A stretch of DNA of 64,000 nt from Yponomeuta sedellus (Eukaryota; Arthropoda; Insecta; Lepidoptera; Yponomeutidae). Below the pieces are notes generated by a model, which saw only the letters and a list, made by a program, of their open reading frames with translations, had not been told where the DNA came from and searched no databases. The position numbers and the translations under genes were made by a program. This document shows positions 52,266 through 63,639 of the stretch, one piece after another. Position 1 is the stretch's first letter; every line of letters starts with the position of its first letter. The stretch spans positions 23,713,721 through 23,777,720 of the forward strand of contig OW203724.1 of assembly GCA_934045075.1 (NCBI GenBank), read 5' to 3'.

Positions 52266-52796
52266 AGGCTTAGTGGTATATCTGAAATCAAAAGTTGTGA
52301 ACCGGGTAATTTCAACAACTAAGAAAATGGGAACTTGAATGCTGTGCTGCATATCTATATATTTTATCAATGTCACATTCATTTTTAATGTTTCTATTGC
52401 TTCCTAAGGTACTAATTAAAGATCACTTGCGTAAAATTGTTTTTCATTCACAATACCTACTTCGAATCTCTAGTTTTCTGACCGCGTCCTTAAAATGTTG
52501 CATTGAAATGTTCCTTACCCTCAAATTGCCTTAAATGTAGACTTCACACCTCATACTAACGGAAAATCCGCAAAATGAAAAAAGTATAATTTTGAATTCA
52601 TGCAAATATAGTCTTAGATAATAACTGAATTTGAAAGTTGAGTTGTCTATACCAGGCCACTCAGAAAGTTTTGAAAAATAGTTTTTATGTATAAGACATT
52701 GGCCACTAGTAGTTGTTATGAAAACGTCATTTATTTAAAAGTAAAAATACTACTGTTCGATTTTCAAATTTCCCTCCGCATTTTTTGAGAGCCAAA

Positions 52797-54192
52797 ATGG
52801 ATCGGCATTCAGAAAATTTTCGTGCTATGATTTTATACTATTTCAAATGTGGCTTAAGACCTGATGAGTCATGTGATCGACTTCGAATTGCTTTTATGAA
52901 TGAAGGACCTTCAAAAACAACCATCTACCGCTGGTATAGCGAGTTCAAACGCGGTCATCTTACTTTGAGGGAATGAACAAAGGAGTGGTCGTCCTATCAC
53001 GGCTGTCACCGAAGAAAGTTTGCTGGCAGTAAAAAAAATAATTCAAGAAAACAGACGAATTAAGTACGAAAAGATTCAGCATACACTGCAGATTGGTTCA
53101 GGAAGTGTTCACAAGATTTTGCACAAGCACCTTCCCGTAAGGAGAATAATTTTCCGCTGGGTGCCGCACAACCTCACCGAAGCTCAGAAGCAGGCCCGTG
53201 TGGATTAGTGCCGTGATTTGTTACAAAAATTTGATACTGGCTCGTCACGGCGCGTTTACGACACTGTGACAGGTGACGAATCCTGGATTTCTCAATATGA
53301 TCCAGAAACAAAGCATCAGTGGACAGTTTGGTTGTTTCAAAAGGAACCAACGCCTACGAAAGTGAAGCGATCGAGGAGCGCAGGATTTTTTTTATAGTTT
53401 CTTCACTTTGACGGGGTACCTAACTTCAATTCCACTTTGAGACCAAAGCAGCATCAACGCTGAATAATAATAATATTGGCCTTTTTGCATCTACTTAATG
53501 AGATGATTTATACAGCGTCCAGTGGTATCTTCACTCACACTAGATGGGTGAAGGGCCCACTCCGACGCTGTAGTGCCTGGGACATGGTTTTATAGATGGT
53601 GTAGGCTTGCCCAGCACCTATACCATCCTGACAGCTTAGTCAGCCTAGCCCACAGGAAAGACTAGTCAATACGTGCGGAGCCAACCAGGCCGCGGGTTTC
53701 CTCACGATGTTTTCCTTCACCGTTAGCGAGTGGTATTGCAACTACAAATTCTCAAATGTACGTAACTTTGAAATTAAACAAAGTCATTAAACGCTGAATG
53801 GTATAACACAAAATGCCTGCCAGAAGTTTTTTTCTGAATTGAGCAACAAGCGATTGAACAACGGGCTCCGCGGGGTCCTTCTTCACCACGACAACGCGCC
53901 CGCGCACACTGCGATCAAAACGAGGGACTTCCTGGACTCCACACAGATCAGAGTCTTAGGAGACCCTCCTTACAGTCCTGATTAGGTTCCGTGTGACTTC
54001 TTTTTACTGCCTAAAATAAAAAATCTGCTCAAAGGGATACAGTTTTCATCGCCGGAAGACGCGCTAGCAGCGTTTGAGAAGGCCGTGGAAGAGGTGTCTG
54101 CGGAGGACTGGAATAAATGTTTTGAAAATTGGTTCAGACGCATGATACGTGGTATAGAGGCTGGTGGAGAGTGCTCTGAAAAGATTAAATAA
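52797..54192 (+). pseudogene. mariner transposase, broken by SINE, frameshift and stops
   Basis: Starts MDRHSENFRAMILYYFKCGL, a paired-like helix-turn-helix. After a frameshift come GRPITAVTEESLLAVKKI and HNLTEAQKQARVD. After a stop come VTGDESWISQYDPETKHQW (first catalytic Asp), then the SINE at 53466-53789. After it come LLHHDNAPAHTA (second Asp) and PPYSPD-stop-VPCDFFL (third Asp), with 34 residues between the last two: the D34D spacing of mariner. It ends IEAGGECSEKIK and TAA. At least three stops or shifts; not functional. Confidence 0.9.
53466..53789 (-). mobile_element. SINE-C, 5' truncated, inserted in mariner
   Basis: It matches 16215-16598 without the tRNA-like head. AACGCTGAAT lies on both sides (53456-53465 and 53790-53799), a 10-bp target duplication. 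The ATT-rich tail is on the left. Confidence 0.92.
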
Positions 54193-54404
54193 AAATAGTT
54201 TTTAGGTATAATGTGAAATTTTATTCTCTACAATGTTTGTCTTATGGGTATTTCAATAGAAGTAAGAGTATCAGTTTCAAAGAAATATGGTCTTGAAAAT
54301 TCGCAAAATGTAAATTTGCACGTAAATAAGTTCCGTTTCACAACTTTTGATTTCGGCTATACCAATAAATCGAATTTAAAGTTTTAGACAATCATGCTGT
54401 GTGG

Positions 54405-54663
54405 TTTCGGCTTAAAGAATAGCACCAACCCAAATTCTTCCCGCGGGTGTCGTAAAAGGTGACTAAGGGACACAAACTGGGGGGTGGGCAGCAGCGCCCC
54501 CTGCAGTACAATGCCACCAATCTGCGATCCTCAACCCGCATGCCCAGCGTGGGGATTATGGGCATTAACCCCCAATGATGGTATAAGACAGGCCGCTCTG
54601 GTCATCACTAGGGGAGGGCTATGTCCAGCAGTGGACTCCATAATATAGCCTGAAGAAGAAGAC
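54405..54663 (+). repeat. dispersed LINE 3' end (AACCCGCATGCCCAGCG family), long copy
   Basis: TTCTTCCCGCGGGTGTCG, GGGGGTGGGCAGCAGCGCCC and CAACCCGCATGCCCAGCGTG, then GGGGAGGGCTATGTCCAGC. Confidence 0.65.
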
Positions 54664-54669
54664 AATCAT

Positions 54670-55390
54670 ACAACGCAAAATTTAACTCTCTTTAATATTG
54701 CAATAACGAAGATTCCAGTCCAAAGTACCGTTTCCGAGCTAGAAGCACAAAACTGAAAGAAAGTGTGAGAAGTTCGCGGTTTTTTGGCCCCCAAAAGTTG
54801 AGCTCACCTCCTGGGACCGTGCGAATTCGCATTACACGCATTTAAGATCAAATGATGGTATAAAATGATATCCAGCTTTCTGGAAATTAATTCCTGGATT
54901 TTTTTTAATTTGATTGACCTATTATATTAACATCAAGAATTTAAAATGTCAAGAACATAAAAAAAATAACATTCCATGCGATAATAAGTAAAAATGTCAA
55001 ACAAGAGAGGTCACGGGGATAATATCAAATAGTATATCATTGTTATACTTATTTTAATCAATATAATTATCAGTCAGAAATTCGATTATTGTATGATAGC
55101 AGTTTTTAAATAATATATTTTTTTATTTGTGCTTGAACAAGCCTAAGTCCAGGTCTCTTAATGCACTAGACAGCTTATTATAAATTACAGGGCCCATGCA
55201 AAATACACTTTTGTGCACCAGCGCTGTATTTGTCCTCTGCGTAAACATATTTTCGTTTTATACCGTTTTAATCACTGACTGACTTGTGAAACTCGTATGA
55301 AACTAAATAGATATTGTGACTTTTAAAACTACGCATGCCTATAGTATATTTTTGACTAAGGAACTAATAACCACGACAGTAAAATTGTAT
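54670..55390. other. no gene recognised
   Basis: AT-rich sequence, short frames only. CTGACTTGTGAAACTCGTATG at about 55278 has no clear relative here. Confidence 0.45.
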
Positions 55391-55394
55391 ATTT

Positions 55395-55640
55395 TGACTT
55401 AAATTCTGGTTAACTGAAAACGGCATATTTTTATCTAGATTAGAAACTTAAAACCTCTCAAGAACTACATTTGAGCTGATGAACTTCGTAACAATGTCCA
55501 CCAGATAATGTGCTACTTAATGAAAGTATTTGATGAACAAAGTGATTTTTTTTACTTAAATTTGAAGTTCTAAATTCCCATCTCTGAAAGTCTTCATCAG
55601 AACATCACCAAATTACCCTGGGACAGCTTTTATATTATAT
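55395..55640 (-). repeat. dispersed repeat related to 28250-28600
   Basis: ACTGAAAACGGCATATTTTT, CCATCTCTGAAAGTCTTCATC and CACCAAATTACCCTGGGAC are shared in reverse. Confidence 0.55.
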
Positions 55641-55664
55641 TTTATGAAACATATGCATATTATT

Positions 55665-55910
55665 TATGAATGGGCCTCATTAGGCCTTATTTGCTGCTGT
55701 CCATTGAAAAGTTCTTTTCTCCATCTCTCAAAGTCTTCATGACATCTTCACCAAATTAAAATGGGACCAATGGGACGCTATACCTAGTAGAACAAAAAAA
55801 AATATCGAAATAGGTTAAGATTTTACGAAGATAATGCGAAAACATAGTGAAAAATAATTAACATACGCGTCGATGAGATAACCTCTTTTGAAGTCGGTTA
55901 AAATGGAAAT
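55665..55910 (-). repeat. dispersed repeat (TTAACCGACTTCAAAAAAGG family)
   Basis: CCTCATTAGGCCTTATTTGC, GGTTAAGATTTTACGAAG and TTTTGAAGTCGGTTAA are the reverse of 27608-27840. Confidence 0.65.
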
Positions 55911-56074
55911 GACTTTCATTAAATAAATATGTACATCATCTATAAAAATATCAACTGTAGCTACACGGTTCATGAGAGTTTACGTTCAGCTTGGGGACAG
56001 ACCGACAGACGGACATACCATCTTAGCAATTGGGTCCCGTTTTTACCCTCTGGTACGGAACCCTAAAATCTATG

Positions 56075-56740
56075 TTTTAGTTGGAAGTTATACTTAAAGG
56101 GCTATAGTTAATTATTGTTTATGTAGTTAATTATTCCAAGACATTATAAAATGTAAAGGTGATATGCTGTCGACTGTTCCTCAACAGCAAGTTGCGAATT
56201 CAAAAACTAGGGAGTAGGTACAAACTGCGACCACGAGTTCTTATAGGAAGCTGCCATAATAATCGGTACCGTTTTTAGTAAAGTTTTAAGCAACTTATTT
56301 GTCAATAAATCACATAATAATTAAAAGATGTACCAACATAGCTTAATCGATCTTGTACTAGAAACCTTAAAAAAAAAATATTTCTTCCACCTATTTTGCA
56401 AAATGTGAAATATCTGTGAACCATCCATGAGGTATATTTTCGTGTATCGTTTTCGAAAATTTCTAAACATTTACCACGGATATCCGTGACATTTACTATC
56501 TGCGAACGGTTTAATCAGTGATGTCTGCGCGCGCCCCAGTCCCTTCTGTGTGGCCCAATTATTTCTATTAGCGCCATCTAACGTGGAATAGCATAGACTA
56601 GTGAGATTGGGCACAAGCAACTCATTATCAAGTACGGTAGCTAACTGGGTTACGAAAGATTGATTAAAATAATTAAGTTATCTCGATCTTAATAACTTAT
56701 TGATTAAATCATTGGATTTTTTAATATTAATTTATAAAAA
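56075..56740. other. no gene recognised
   Basis: AT-rich sequence. A GTACGGAACCCTAAAATC dispersed motif precedes it at about 56050. Nothing coding is supported. Confidence 0.5.
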
Positions 56741-56744
56741 AATA

Positions 56745-57052
56745 ATTACACTATTTTTATTTTTAATGCACTAACCCGTGCTAAGGAACAAATTTAAAAA
56801 CCTATTTAGAGGCTAAAAATTTCACCCATGCCGGGATTCGAACCCGCAACCTCTGGCTATCCGTACCAGCGCTCTACCAATTGAGCCAATGGGCGACTCA
56901 CGGCATCAGTGAAATTTCGAACCTCTTTACAATATTCTCTGTATTACGTACAGGCAGCGACATCTGACTTATGCAAATTGCATTACTTACAGCCCCGACC
57001 ACCCACTTTGCAGTTAGGTTTAACATCGGAACGATATCACTGTACCCACATG
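56745..57052 (-). mobile_element. SINE-A unit 1 of tandem/palindrome (308 bp)
   Basis: From ATTACACTATTTTTATTTTT through the reversed core (GGGATTCGAACCCGCAACC, TTGAGCCAATGGGCGACTC) to the reversed leader (CCCACTTTGCAGTTAGG). The next unit repeats it base for base as far as can be read. Confidence 0.9.
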
Positions 57053-57322
57053 ATTACACTATTTTTATTTTTAATGCACTAACCCGTGCTAAGGAACAAA
57101 TTTAAAAACCTATTTAGAGGCTAAAAATTTCACCCATGCCGGGATTCGAACCCGCAACCTCTGGCTATCCGTACCAGCGCTCTACCAATTGAGCCAATGG
57201 GCGACTCACGGCATCAGTGAAATTTCGAACCTCTTTACAATATTCTCTGTATTACGTACAGGCAGCGACATCTGACTTATGCAAATTGCATTACTTACAG
57301 CCCCGACCACCCACTTTGCAGT
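57053..57322 (-). mobile_element. SINE-A unit 2, direct repeat of unit 1
   Basis: Starts again with ATTACACTATTTTTATTTTT, exactly 308 bases after unit 1, and stops in the leader at GCAGTTAG, where the sequence turns round. Confidence 0.9.
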
Positions 57323-57655
57323 TAGTTAGCCTCTAAATAGGTTTTTAAATTTGTTCCTTAGCACGGGTTAGTGCATTAAAAATAAAAATAGTGTAATCAT
57401 GTGGGTACAGTGATATCGTTCCGATGTTAAACCTAACTGCAAAGTGGGTGGTCGGGGCTGTAAGTAATGCAATTTGCATAAGTCAGATGTCGCTGCCTGT
57501 ACGTAATACAGAGAATATTGTAAAGAGGTTCGAAATTTCACTGATGCCGTGAGTCGCCCATTGGCTCAATTGGTAGAGCGCTGGTACGGATAGCCAGAGG
57601 TTGCGGGTTCGAATCCCGGCATGGGTGAAATTTTTAGCCTCTAAATAGGTTTTTA
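57323..57655 (+). mobile_element. SINE-A unit 3, inverted
   Basis: TTAGCCTCTAAATAGGTTTT, the tail, the A-rich stretch, the leader and the tRNA-like core (GCGCTGGTACGGATAGCCAG, GGGTTCGAATCCC), then GCCTCTAAATAGG. It is the reverse complement of the preceding units, giving a palindrome of about 600 bases. Confidence 0.9.
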
Positions 57656-57659
57656 AAAA

Positions 57660-58790
57660 AATAAACTATTAGGGAAATGTGGTTCAATTTCGTTATTATA
57701 CAGAAAATGTAATAAGTTAGTCACAAATTTTACCGACAAGCGACGTCAGCGCCAGGATCCGAAAAAAGCTATTGAATGATCTTCTATCCTTACTTCAAAT
57801 TCAATGATACAAGTAGTCTACAAATGGTGTGTATACCTTTAATTGGCATAATCGTTAGCCCTAAGTCACATTTATTATAAACTTTGTCATGTTTGGTGTC
57901 CTTAATAAATAGAATAAAAAATTTAACTATCGGCTAAAGAACTAAGTGACTGACGTTATAGCCTTTTGGATTAGCAAGCTGAAGACGTCAAAAGACGTTA
58001 CCACAGATTATTCAAACAGTGAATTTAAATTTAAAAGTGTCTCAAAAATCGTACAAAATACACCTCAGAGGCAATTAAAATAACTTGTAGTTATGCTTTT
58101 CACGACATTTCTATGTTGAAGAAACTTCACGACACTGTTTTTGTTTTAGAAAAAACTGTAAAAACTGACTTATATAAAGAATATAAAACGGAAAACAGCT
58201 AATTTTAGGTAAAATTGTTAGTCTTATTATTTCGTTCAAGGTGAAGTAGCAATTGATGCAAAAAATGCAAATGAAATATAGAGTGGGTGACAGAAATACC
58301 TATAAAAATGGTGTAAAAAGGTTTGGTCCGTTGGACCAAGGGGTTTTTTTCCTAGAATCAGGATACCATTTGAGACAAAAAAAAGATGTTTGAGAAATTG
58401 TGAGGCATCATTCAACGCCCGTACTATAAGTCAAGGTAATTTCCTAGTTGCGGGCTGAAGGCGACCGCGAGTTTTTTATCCCTCTCCCACGCGGCGGGAA
58501 AGTTGTTAACAAGGAAATAACTTGGTGAATCAACGACCCGTGCTGAAAAACGCTTTGCAGAGGCCGGAAAATTCGCATTGCGATCGGCGCAGTTACGCTC
58601 AAATTCAAACTCGAATATTTTTTATTCACTGTAAAAGAAGCAAACAAAAAGTAAAATAACAATTGTTTATTTGCCAGAAAATGGGTACTCAATTAAAAAG
58701 AGTGTCAAGATCCATCATGATCTACCGACAGGTGTGAAAATATGTTACATAAATAATAATTTGTCTTAATAATACAATTAATTAATTGTG
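57660..58790. other. no gene recognised
   Basis: AT-rich, apparently unique sequence. The short frame at 58444-58692 shows no family features. Confidence 0.5.
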
Positions 58791-58792
58791 GA

Positions 58793-59152
58793 GTGCTCGT
58801 GGCCTAGGCGAACCGAGTGATTGGAATCAATTACTTGGTTAAGCAACAACAGGCGCGGTCAGGTATGGGATGGGTGAGCGTTCCGTGACTACCGCCAGTG
58901 GCATCTTTCCGAGCGCTTCCGTGCTTCGCAAGGCACGTTAAGCCGTTGGTGCCGGCTGTCATATAATGGCAGTCGTTAAGCCATGTCAGAGGCCTTATGG
59001 GCGGCTTGATAACTTCTGACAGTAAGGCCCGCCACTGTCTTACAATCCTCCACCAACCCGGACTTGGCCCCCGTGGTGGAGTATGGCCTAACCTTCCTGC
59101 GATGCAGGAAGAGACCCGTGCCCCAGCAGTGGGGACATACAAGGGTTGATAA
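58793..59152 (+). mobile_element. 5S-headed SINE, full-length reference copy
   Basis: GAGTGCTCGTGGCCTAGGCG, CCGAGTGATTGGAATCAATTAC, TTAAGCAACAACAGGCGCGG, GATGGGTGAGC. A body of about 230 bases follows, with GAAGAGACCCGTGCCCCAG at its end, then GGGTTGATAAC. The head parallels 5S rRNA from its internal promoter region: ATTAAGCA, GGGCGCGGT, TACT and GATGGG-GACC in the same order. Confidence 0.87.
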
Positions 59153-59159
59153 CGAATTC

Positions 59160-60100
59160 ACATAATGTAATTAACAGGTACTTAGCTATTTACAATAAAA
59201 ATAAAATAATAAAAATTAAATGTCCGAATAAAAATGAGATCACAGTAAAATAGTACCCTAATCCTTTAAAATGTATCATTAATATAGTCGTCAACATTAT
59301 TTACAATCCATAAATGCGTCGGGTAGATGGTTAATATTCTAATGGCCATACTAAAGGAATTGTTTTTGTACGACGTGAGCCTTTAGTAAGGCACAAATAG
59401 TCTGTCCTTCTTTCTAGTTGCTCGGATTGTCATATCCCCGATCTTACTAAAAAGAAAAACAAACCTTTCACTTAATGAACATCAAAATTAGTTCCACAAT
59501 TAATAGATTATGTGGAGCAGAAGGTAACAAACAAACACCACGTTTAAGCCGCCACGATTTAGACCCAATATTGTGTGTTGACTACTGCTAATATCTTAAT
59601 TAAAACTAAACGTATTTGACCCTCCGTAAAAATATGCATTTAATAGTTTATTTTCGCCTCCTTCTAGCTTGCGTGGATTATCTTAAATATTAGTTTATAA
59701 AACACCTTGATGATTTGTCAAATGTCTAATATATCTAAAACAAAAGAACACCGAAGGCTAATTTTTGGCACACAGTAACCTTGGCTTAAGCCGGTACACC
59801 AGCATAAAATTCAGCCAGATCGCTTTCGTTGGCCTATCTTGTTCCCTTAGCCATTTTCATAAACTCGCAAAACACTTTTCAGAACAGGTTTTAACTTAAT
59901 TAACAGAGATTTCAATGTTAAAGAACAGGAAGCTTATGAAATAGCATATAAAAAATAACTTCTACACGACACGCCACTTGTCATGGCCCCAAAATGCTAC
60001 GTTAACCAGGATGACATAAACTCGGAAACACACTCGGACTGAGGCCATAAGTCGTAGAACAAAAGTTGTTGTGAATGACAAACTCTTTCCGACATTATTT
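59160..60100. other. no gene recognised
   Basis: AT-rich sequence. A block at 59470-59555 (CACTTAATGAACATCAAA, AGATTATGTGGAGCAG) resembles 10505-10590. No coding region is supported. Confidence 0.45.
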
Positions 60101-60104
60101 CTCA

Positions 60105-60175
60105 GTTTTAGGGTTCCGTAGTCAACACGGAACCCTTATAATAATAGTTTCCTAATGCCTTTCTGTTTGTCTGTC
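60105..60175 (+). repeat. GGGTTCCGTAGTCAACACGG dispersed repeat
   Basis: A common lepidopteran motif also seen, diverged, near 5809, 7360, 15838, 21890, 52050 and 56050. Confidence 0.55.
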
Positions 60176-60179
60176 CACC

Positions 60180-61070
60180 GCATAGTTCAGAGACGATTAG
60201 TACTAGAAAGCTAAAGGAGAATGATCAATTTACTATAGGAGTTAGTCTATTTTTGCGCCTTCTTGCGCATTGATGAAACCAACGGTAAACTATAAAAAAT
60301 TAGCTCTGGATTATGCAAGAAAAATATTATGTAAATATTAGATGGGAGTTTCGAGAAATCTTAATTTTGAGCCGTTTTTGAGCCCATGTTTTGAGGTTAT
60401 GACCACAGATTAAAAAGACTCCGTTACGTAGATAGAGTTTTACTCCCTCTACGCTCAGTTATGACAATTTTGGTGGTTTGGTGTTTATGCCACACATTAT
60501 TTATGCCTTTAGCAAAGGACGTGTTAGGCATTTACATACTGCTACTTTTTGCAGATAGCGCATGTGATTATAGAAGGTTCCATCCGTCTTTTTTGACATC
60601 CGTGTTTAATACTCTTTGATTTTTGCAATAATTTAATCTAATCTGTGTTTGTAATGTAATCTGTACTGAAGTTTTTTAGTAATACACACGGATGTCAACG
60701 TGGTTATACAATCAATACAGATATTTTTTAATTATTACTTCTAAACCCCTGCTTCTTTTATTTTATCAAATAAAACTACGAAATAATTTTTCAAAAGAAA
60801 AATTTTGAGGGATAAATGCTTAAAGCGCAACATAGACTGTTTTTGGTCATTCTCCTTTTACATCGACATATAAATCACGCCAGCAAAACGGTAGATTTGA
60901 TCATAAAAAAAACTAGGGATACAATTTGTGAGGTGATGTCGTATTGGAGAGGTTCTAAGCTCCCATTCTAGATAGAAGTATGCAGTTTTTACTGAAATAT
61001 TTGATTTTACTGTCATTTTCTACAGTCGAAAATTTGGATGTCTAATGAATTTGATAAATAAATGCCCTAA
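60180..61070. other. no gene recognised
   Basis: AT-rich sequence; 60930-61050 shares blocks with the dispersed repeat at 28250-28600 (AGATAGAAGTATGCAG). Confidence 0.45.
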
Positions 61071-61073
61071 TAG

Positions 61074-61266
61074 GCTGTTAGCTTTTAGAATTTTACCTCG
61101 GGCTTTAGAGTAGGCTTCGGTTTTCGCCGAAAGCACACGAGTGTAATACTACTTCCTGCTCTGTATGAAACTTTTCTTCACAATTTTGAAAACTTAAGTG
61201 TCATATTAGTTCCGAAATTTCTAGATTCTATCCGATAGTAGCTAAGTATATTATAAAGGCTAACAG
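61074..61266. mobile_element. MITE, uninterrupted copy of 2719-3097
   Basis: GCTGTTAGCTTTTAGAATTT at the left and TTATAAAGGCTAACAG at the right, with the body GGTTTTCGCCGAAAGCACACG between. 193 bases. Confidence 0.75.
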
Positions 61267-61269
61267 ATA

Positions 61270-62260
61270 GTTAAGTATATTATAAAGGCTAAAAGACCTT
61301 CCTTTAAAAAAAACTGTTTCTTTGTTAAAAGTTTACCAGAAAAATCTAGTTGAAAGCTAACGAATTGTGCAGTCTCCGGATTAATTTAATTACTGGCAAA
61401 GCGGTAGCCGCCAGTCACTTAAACAATGCGAAAAATCCTGTGCCACGGAAATAGAAACTATTTTAGCACGTGTAAAAGTCCGCAGGTAGCGCGAAACGTT
61501 TTTCTCAGCCCCGTGCATTTTTCTACGAAACATTTAATTTTGCGCTTTGCCGGCCAATTTTTTTCGCCGTGTTTTTTTTTCGCTCGAAACGGTGCATTTT
61601 CACACTCAAAAAGAAAATCTTCTGCCAAATTGGGGGTGTATTAGCGAAGGGCAAAAAAAAGTACTTGAAACCACTTGCGTGCTTGCAGCGACTAAATTGT
61701 TGTTTTGAAAACTTTCGTAAGTACTACGCAATATTCAGTGACGAGCAACCGACAACGCGAGCTCCTTCTCTACTCACCATTAGAACGAAACCCGGTCAAA
61801 CTCTTCCGACAAAAAGCCTAAAAAGTTGATCCGGGGGGCGAGTCACTAAAATACATAGTTGTTCAATAGAGACATATTAGTCAGGTAATGGTCGTTTCAT
61901 TCACACTATCGGTAGTCTAGTAACCGTATTGTCGTATTGCAACGGTATAACCAGTGCTACTTAACTCGGTGCCCCGCGTGATTCGATCTTCTTCGCGAAA
62001 GATAATGACATTGTACTGCTATTGCGTTGTAGACTACCAAATTGAGGCGTATAGCATCCATTGTCGTGTTTATTTCATTTTGTTGCAAAAATATGTCATT
62101 ATTAGACTCTAAGGCCCGGTCAAAATCAAATAAATGGTTGTTGTTGAAGCGCATCCTCAGAAAATCCCGAGCTAGGTACTGATATACTCGTAGCTCGAAG
62201 AATTGCGCAGTTGAAGTAGCAGTGGGCGGGGCCGTTGGCTCATACACATAGCTCAGAGAA
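61270..62260. other. no gene recognised
   Basis: Short frames (61426-61829, 61957-62247) without known motifs. GTTAAGTATATTATAAAGGC occurs twice around 61245-61290. Confidence 0.45.
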
Positions 62261-62267
62261 CTGATGG

Positions 62268-62420
62268 CCGTTGGGGCGAAAAAGATCTATCCTGGCGTCC
62301 TCGGACCGGACGACGCAGCGTGGGCAGGCCCCACCAGATGCGGGGGCGGGGAGTCGCTGGATGCTTGGAAAACCACAAGGGTGGCCTGTGTCCTGCAGTG
62401 ATCTTCAAATCGCTGATGAC
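62268..62420 (+). pseudogene. RTE-like LINE C-terminal fragment
   Basis: Translates SWRPRTGRRSVGRPHQMRGR, then GGLCPAV: the SWRPRTGRRSVGRP motif is characteristic of RTE C termini. A frameshift lies inside. A GAT/GAC trinucleotide tail follows at about 62415-62435. Confidence 0.72.
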
Positions 62421-62584
62421 GATGATGATGACGCGCAAGGAGTGGTATGTAGTAAACCCTGGTCTCTGCCTACCCCTCCGGGAGACAGTCGTAAGTTTAT
62501 GTGTATCATGAAAAATATCAGTCTCAGCAAGTCCTCAAAATTGCGAATTCTTCATTACTTACCTAATTGCCAAAAACAAACACC

Positions 62585-62815
62585 TTGACGGCCTCGGTGG
62601 CGCTGCGGTTTCGCACGCTGACTGTAAAACCGAATGTCTCGGGTGCGATCCCCGGCCGGGTCAAACTAGGAAACGAACTTTTCTAGTTTGTCTCTGGTCT
62701 TGGATGTTTACTAAGTATTTGTTGTATTAAATCTATCGTCGAGTTAGCACCTATAACACAAGTCATTTAGGTGTACTTAGTATAGGGCTAACGAGATCTG
62801 TGTAATACGTCCATG
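62585..62815 (+). mobile_element. SINE-D, tRNA-headed
   Basis: The head is ACGGCCTCGGTGGCGCTGCG, then CTGACTGTAAAACCGAATG and GGGTGCGATCCCCGGCCGGG, with A and B box-like blocks. A body follows with TCTGGTCTTGGATGTTTAC. The anticodon arm is extended, so it is not a working tRNA. Only one copy in the window. Confidence 0.7.
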
Positions 62816-63144
62816 AATATTTATTTATTAATTATTATTATTAAACCACCTTCGGCTGATACACGACCTAAATATTCTGTCGCATTAAGTTTCAAGAAGG
62901 GTCCTAGTACATTATGCATGCAGCATATATGCGTAATACTCAGAATTAAGCCCCACACACACCCGCGGCTCTCTCAGGGGCCGGCACTTTCCGACATGTG
63001 AGTTTTCTGTAACATATTATGTATATTAAAATCTTGTGTCACAGTGCCGAAATATCTTTACAGATTTTTAAGATTTCTTTTGTGTGTATTGTACACCAAT
63101 TGTAATGTACTACCTACATTATTGTTTAAGTCTCTTGCGTAATT

Positions 63145-63225
63145 CCAGTAAGGCCCGCCACTGTCTTACAATCCTCCACCAAGCCACCACCAAAGTGGGG
63201 ATATCGAAGGAACAAAGGTTGATAT
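63145..63225 (+). repeat. 5S-headed SINE fragment
   Basis: GTAAGGCCCGCCACTGTCTTAC and TCCTCCACCAAGCC, then a jump to AAAGGTTGATATCGA. Confidence 0.65.
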
Positions 63226-63639
63226 CGAAGAACAAATGTGTGTGTTAATATTTTACACAAAAAAGAAGTGATAAGTTAGAAGTAATAAATGAAATAGTTT
63301 TCACTTTAACAACCGCATTAAGACTTAATGAATGCGCAATGTCTTAACCTATACCAGCCAATATTATACCTTATTTCCTTCAGAAACTTACGATCATAAA
63401 GTTATCCGGAAGAAATTGCGTTTAATAATAATGCCGCCAATTGTTCTCAGGATCTTTTTATGTTTTATAGTAGGTGATATTCCTATCTTATCTTACCAGC
63501 CTTGTTCGTGTATTTTCCACCAGTAGGGCTCCCAAGAAATTCGCTTTACACTGCAATTATTTTAATTTAAGAGATCGTTTCACCCAATCATTACTTTCCG
63601 TACGTATAGATACCAGATAGATCCGTACCAGATAGATAT

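Larger units (their letters stand above)
52273..54365 (+). mobile_element. mariner-like element, split by a SINE
   Basis: The ends share GAAATCAAAAGTTGTGAA within about 32-base inverted repeats (left GTGGTATATCTGAAATC; right reversed TTGGTATAGCCGAAATC). TA lies on each side (52271-52272 and 54366-54367). Without the 334-bp SINE insertion and its duplication it is about 1.76 kb, longer than the usual 1.3 kb, because of long untranslated ends. Confidence 0.8.

Noticed and set aside
58840..58890. A true 5S rRNA gene
   Set aside because: Only the promoter half is similar, and it is followed by an unrelated 230-bp body; it is repeated in many copies.
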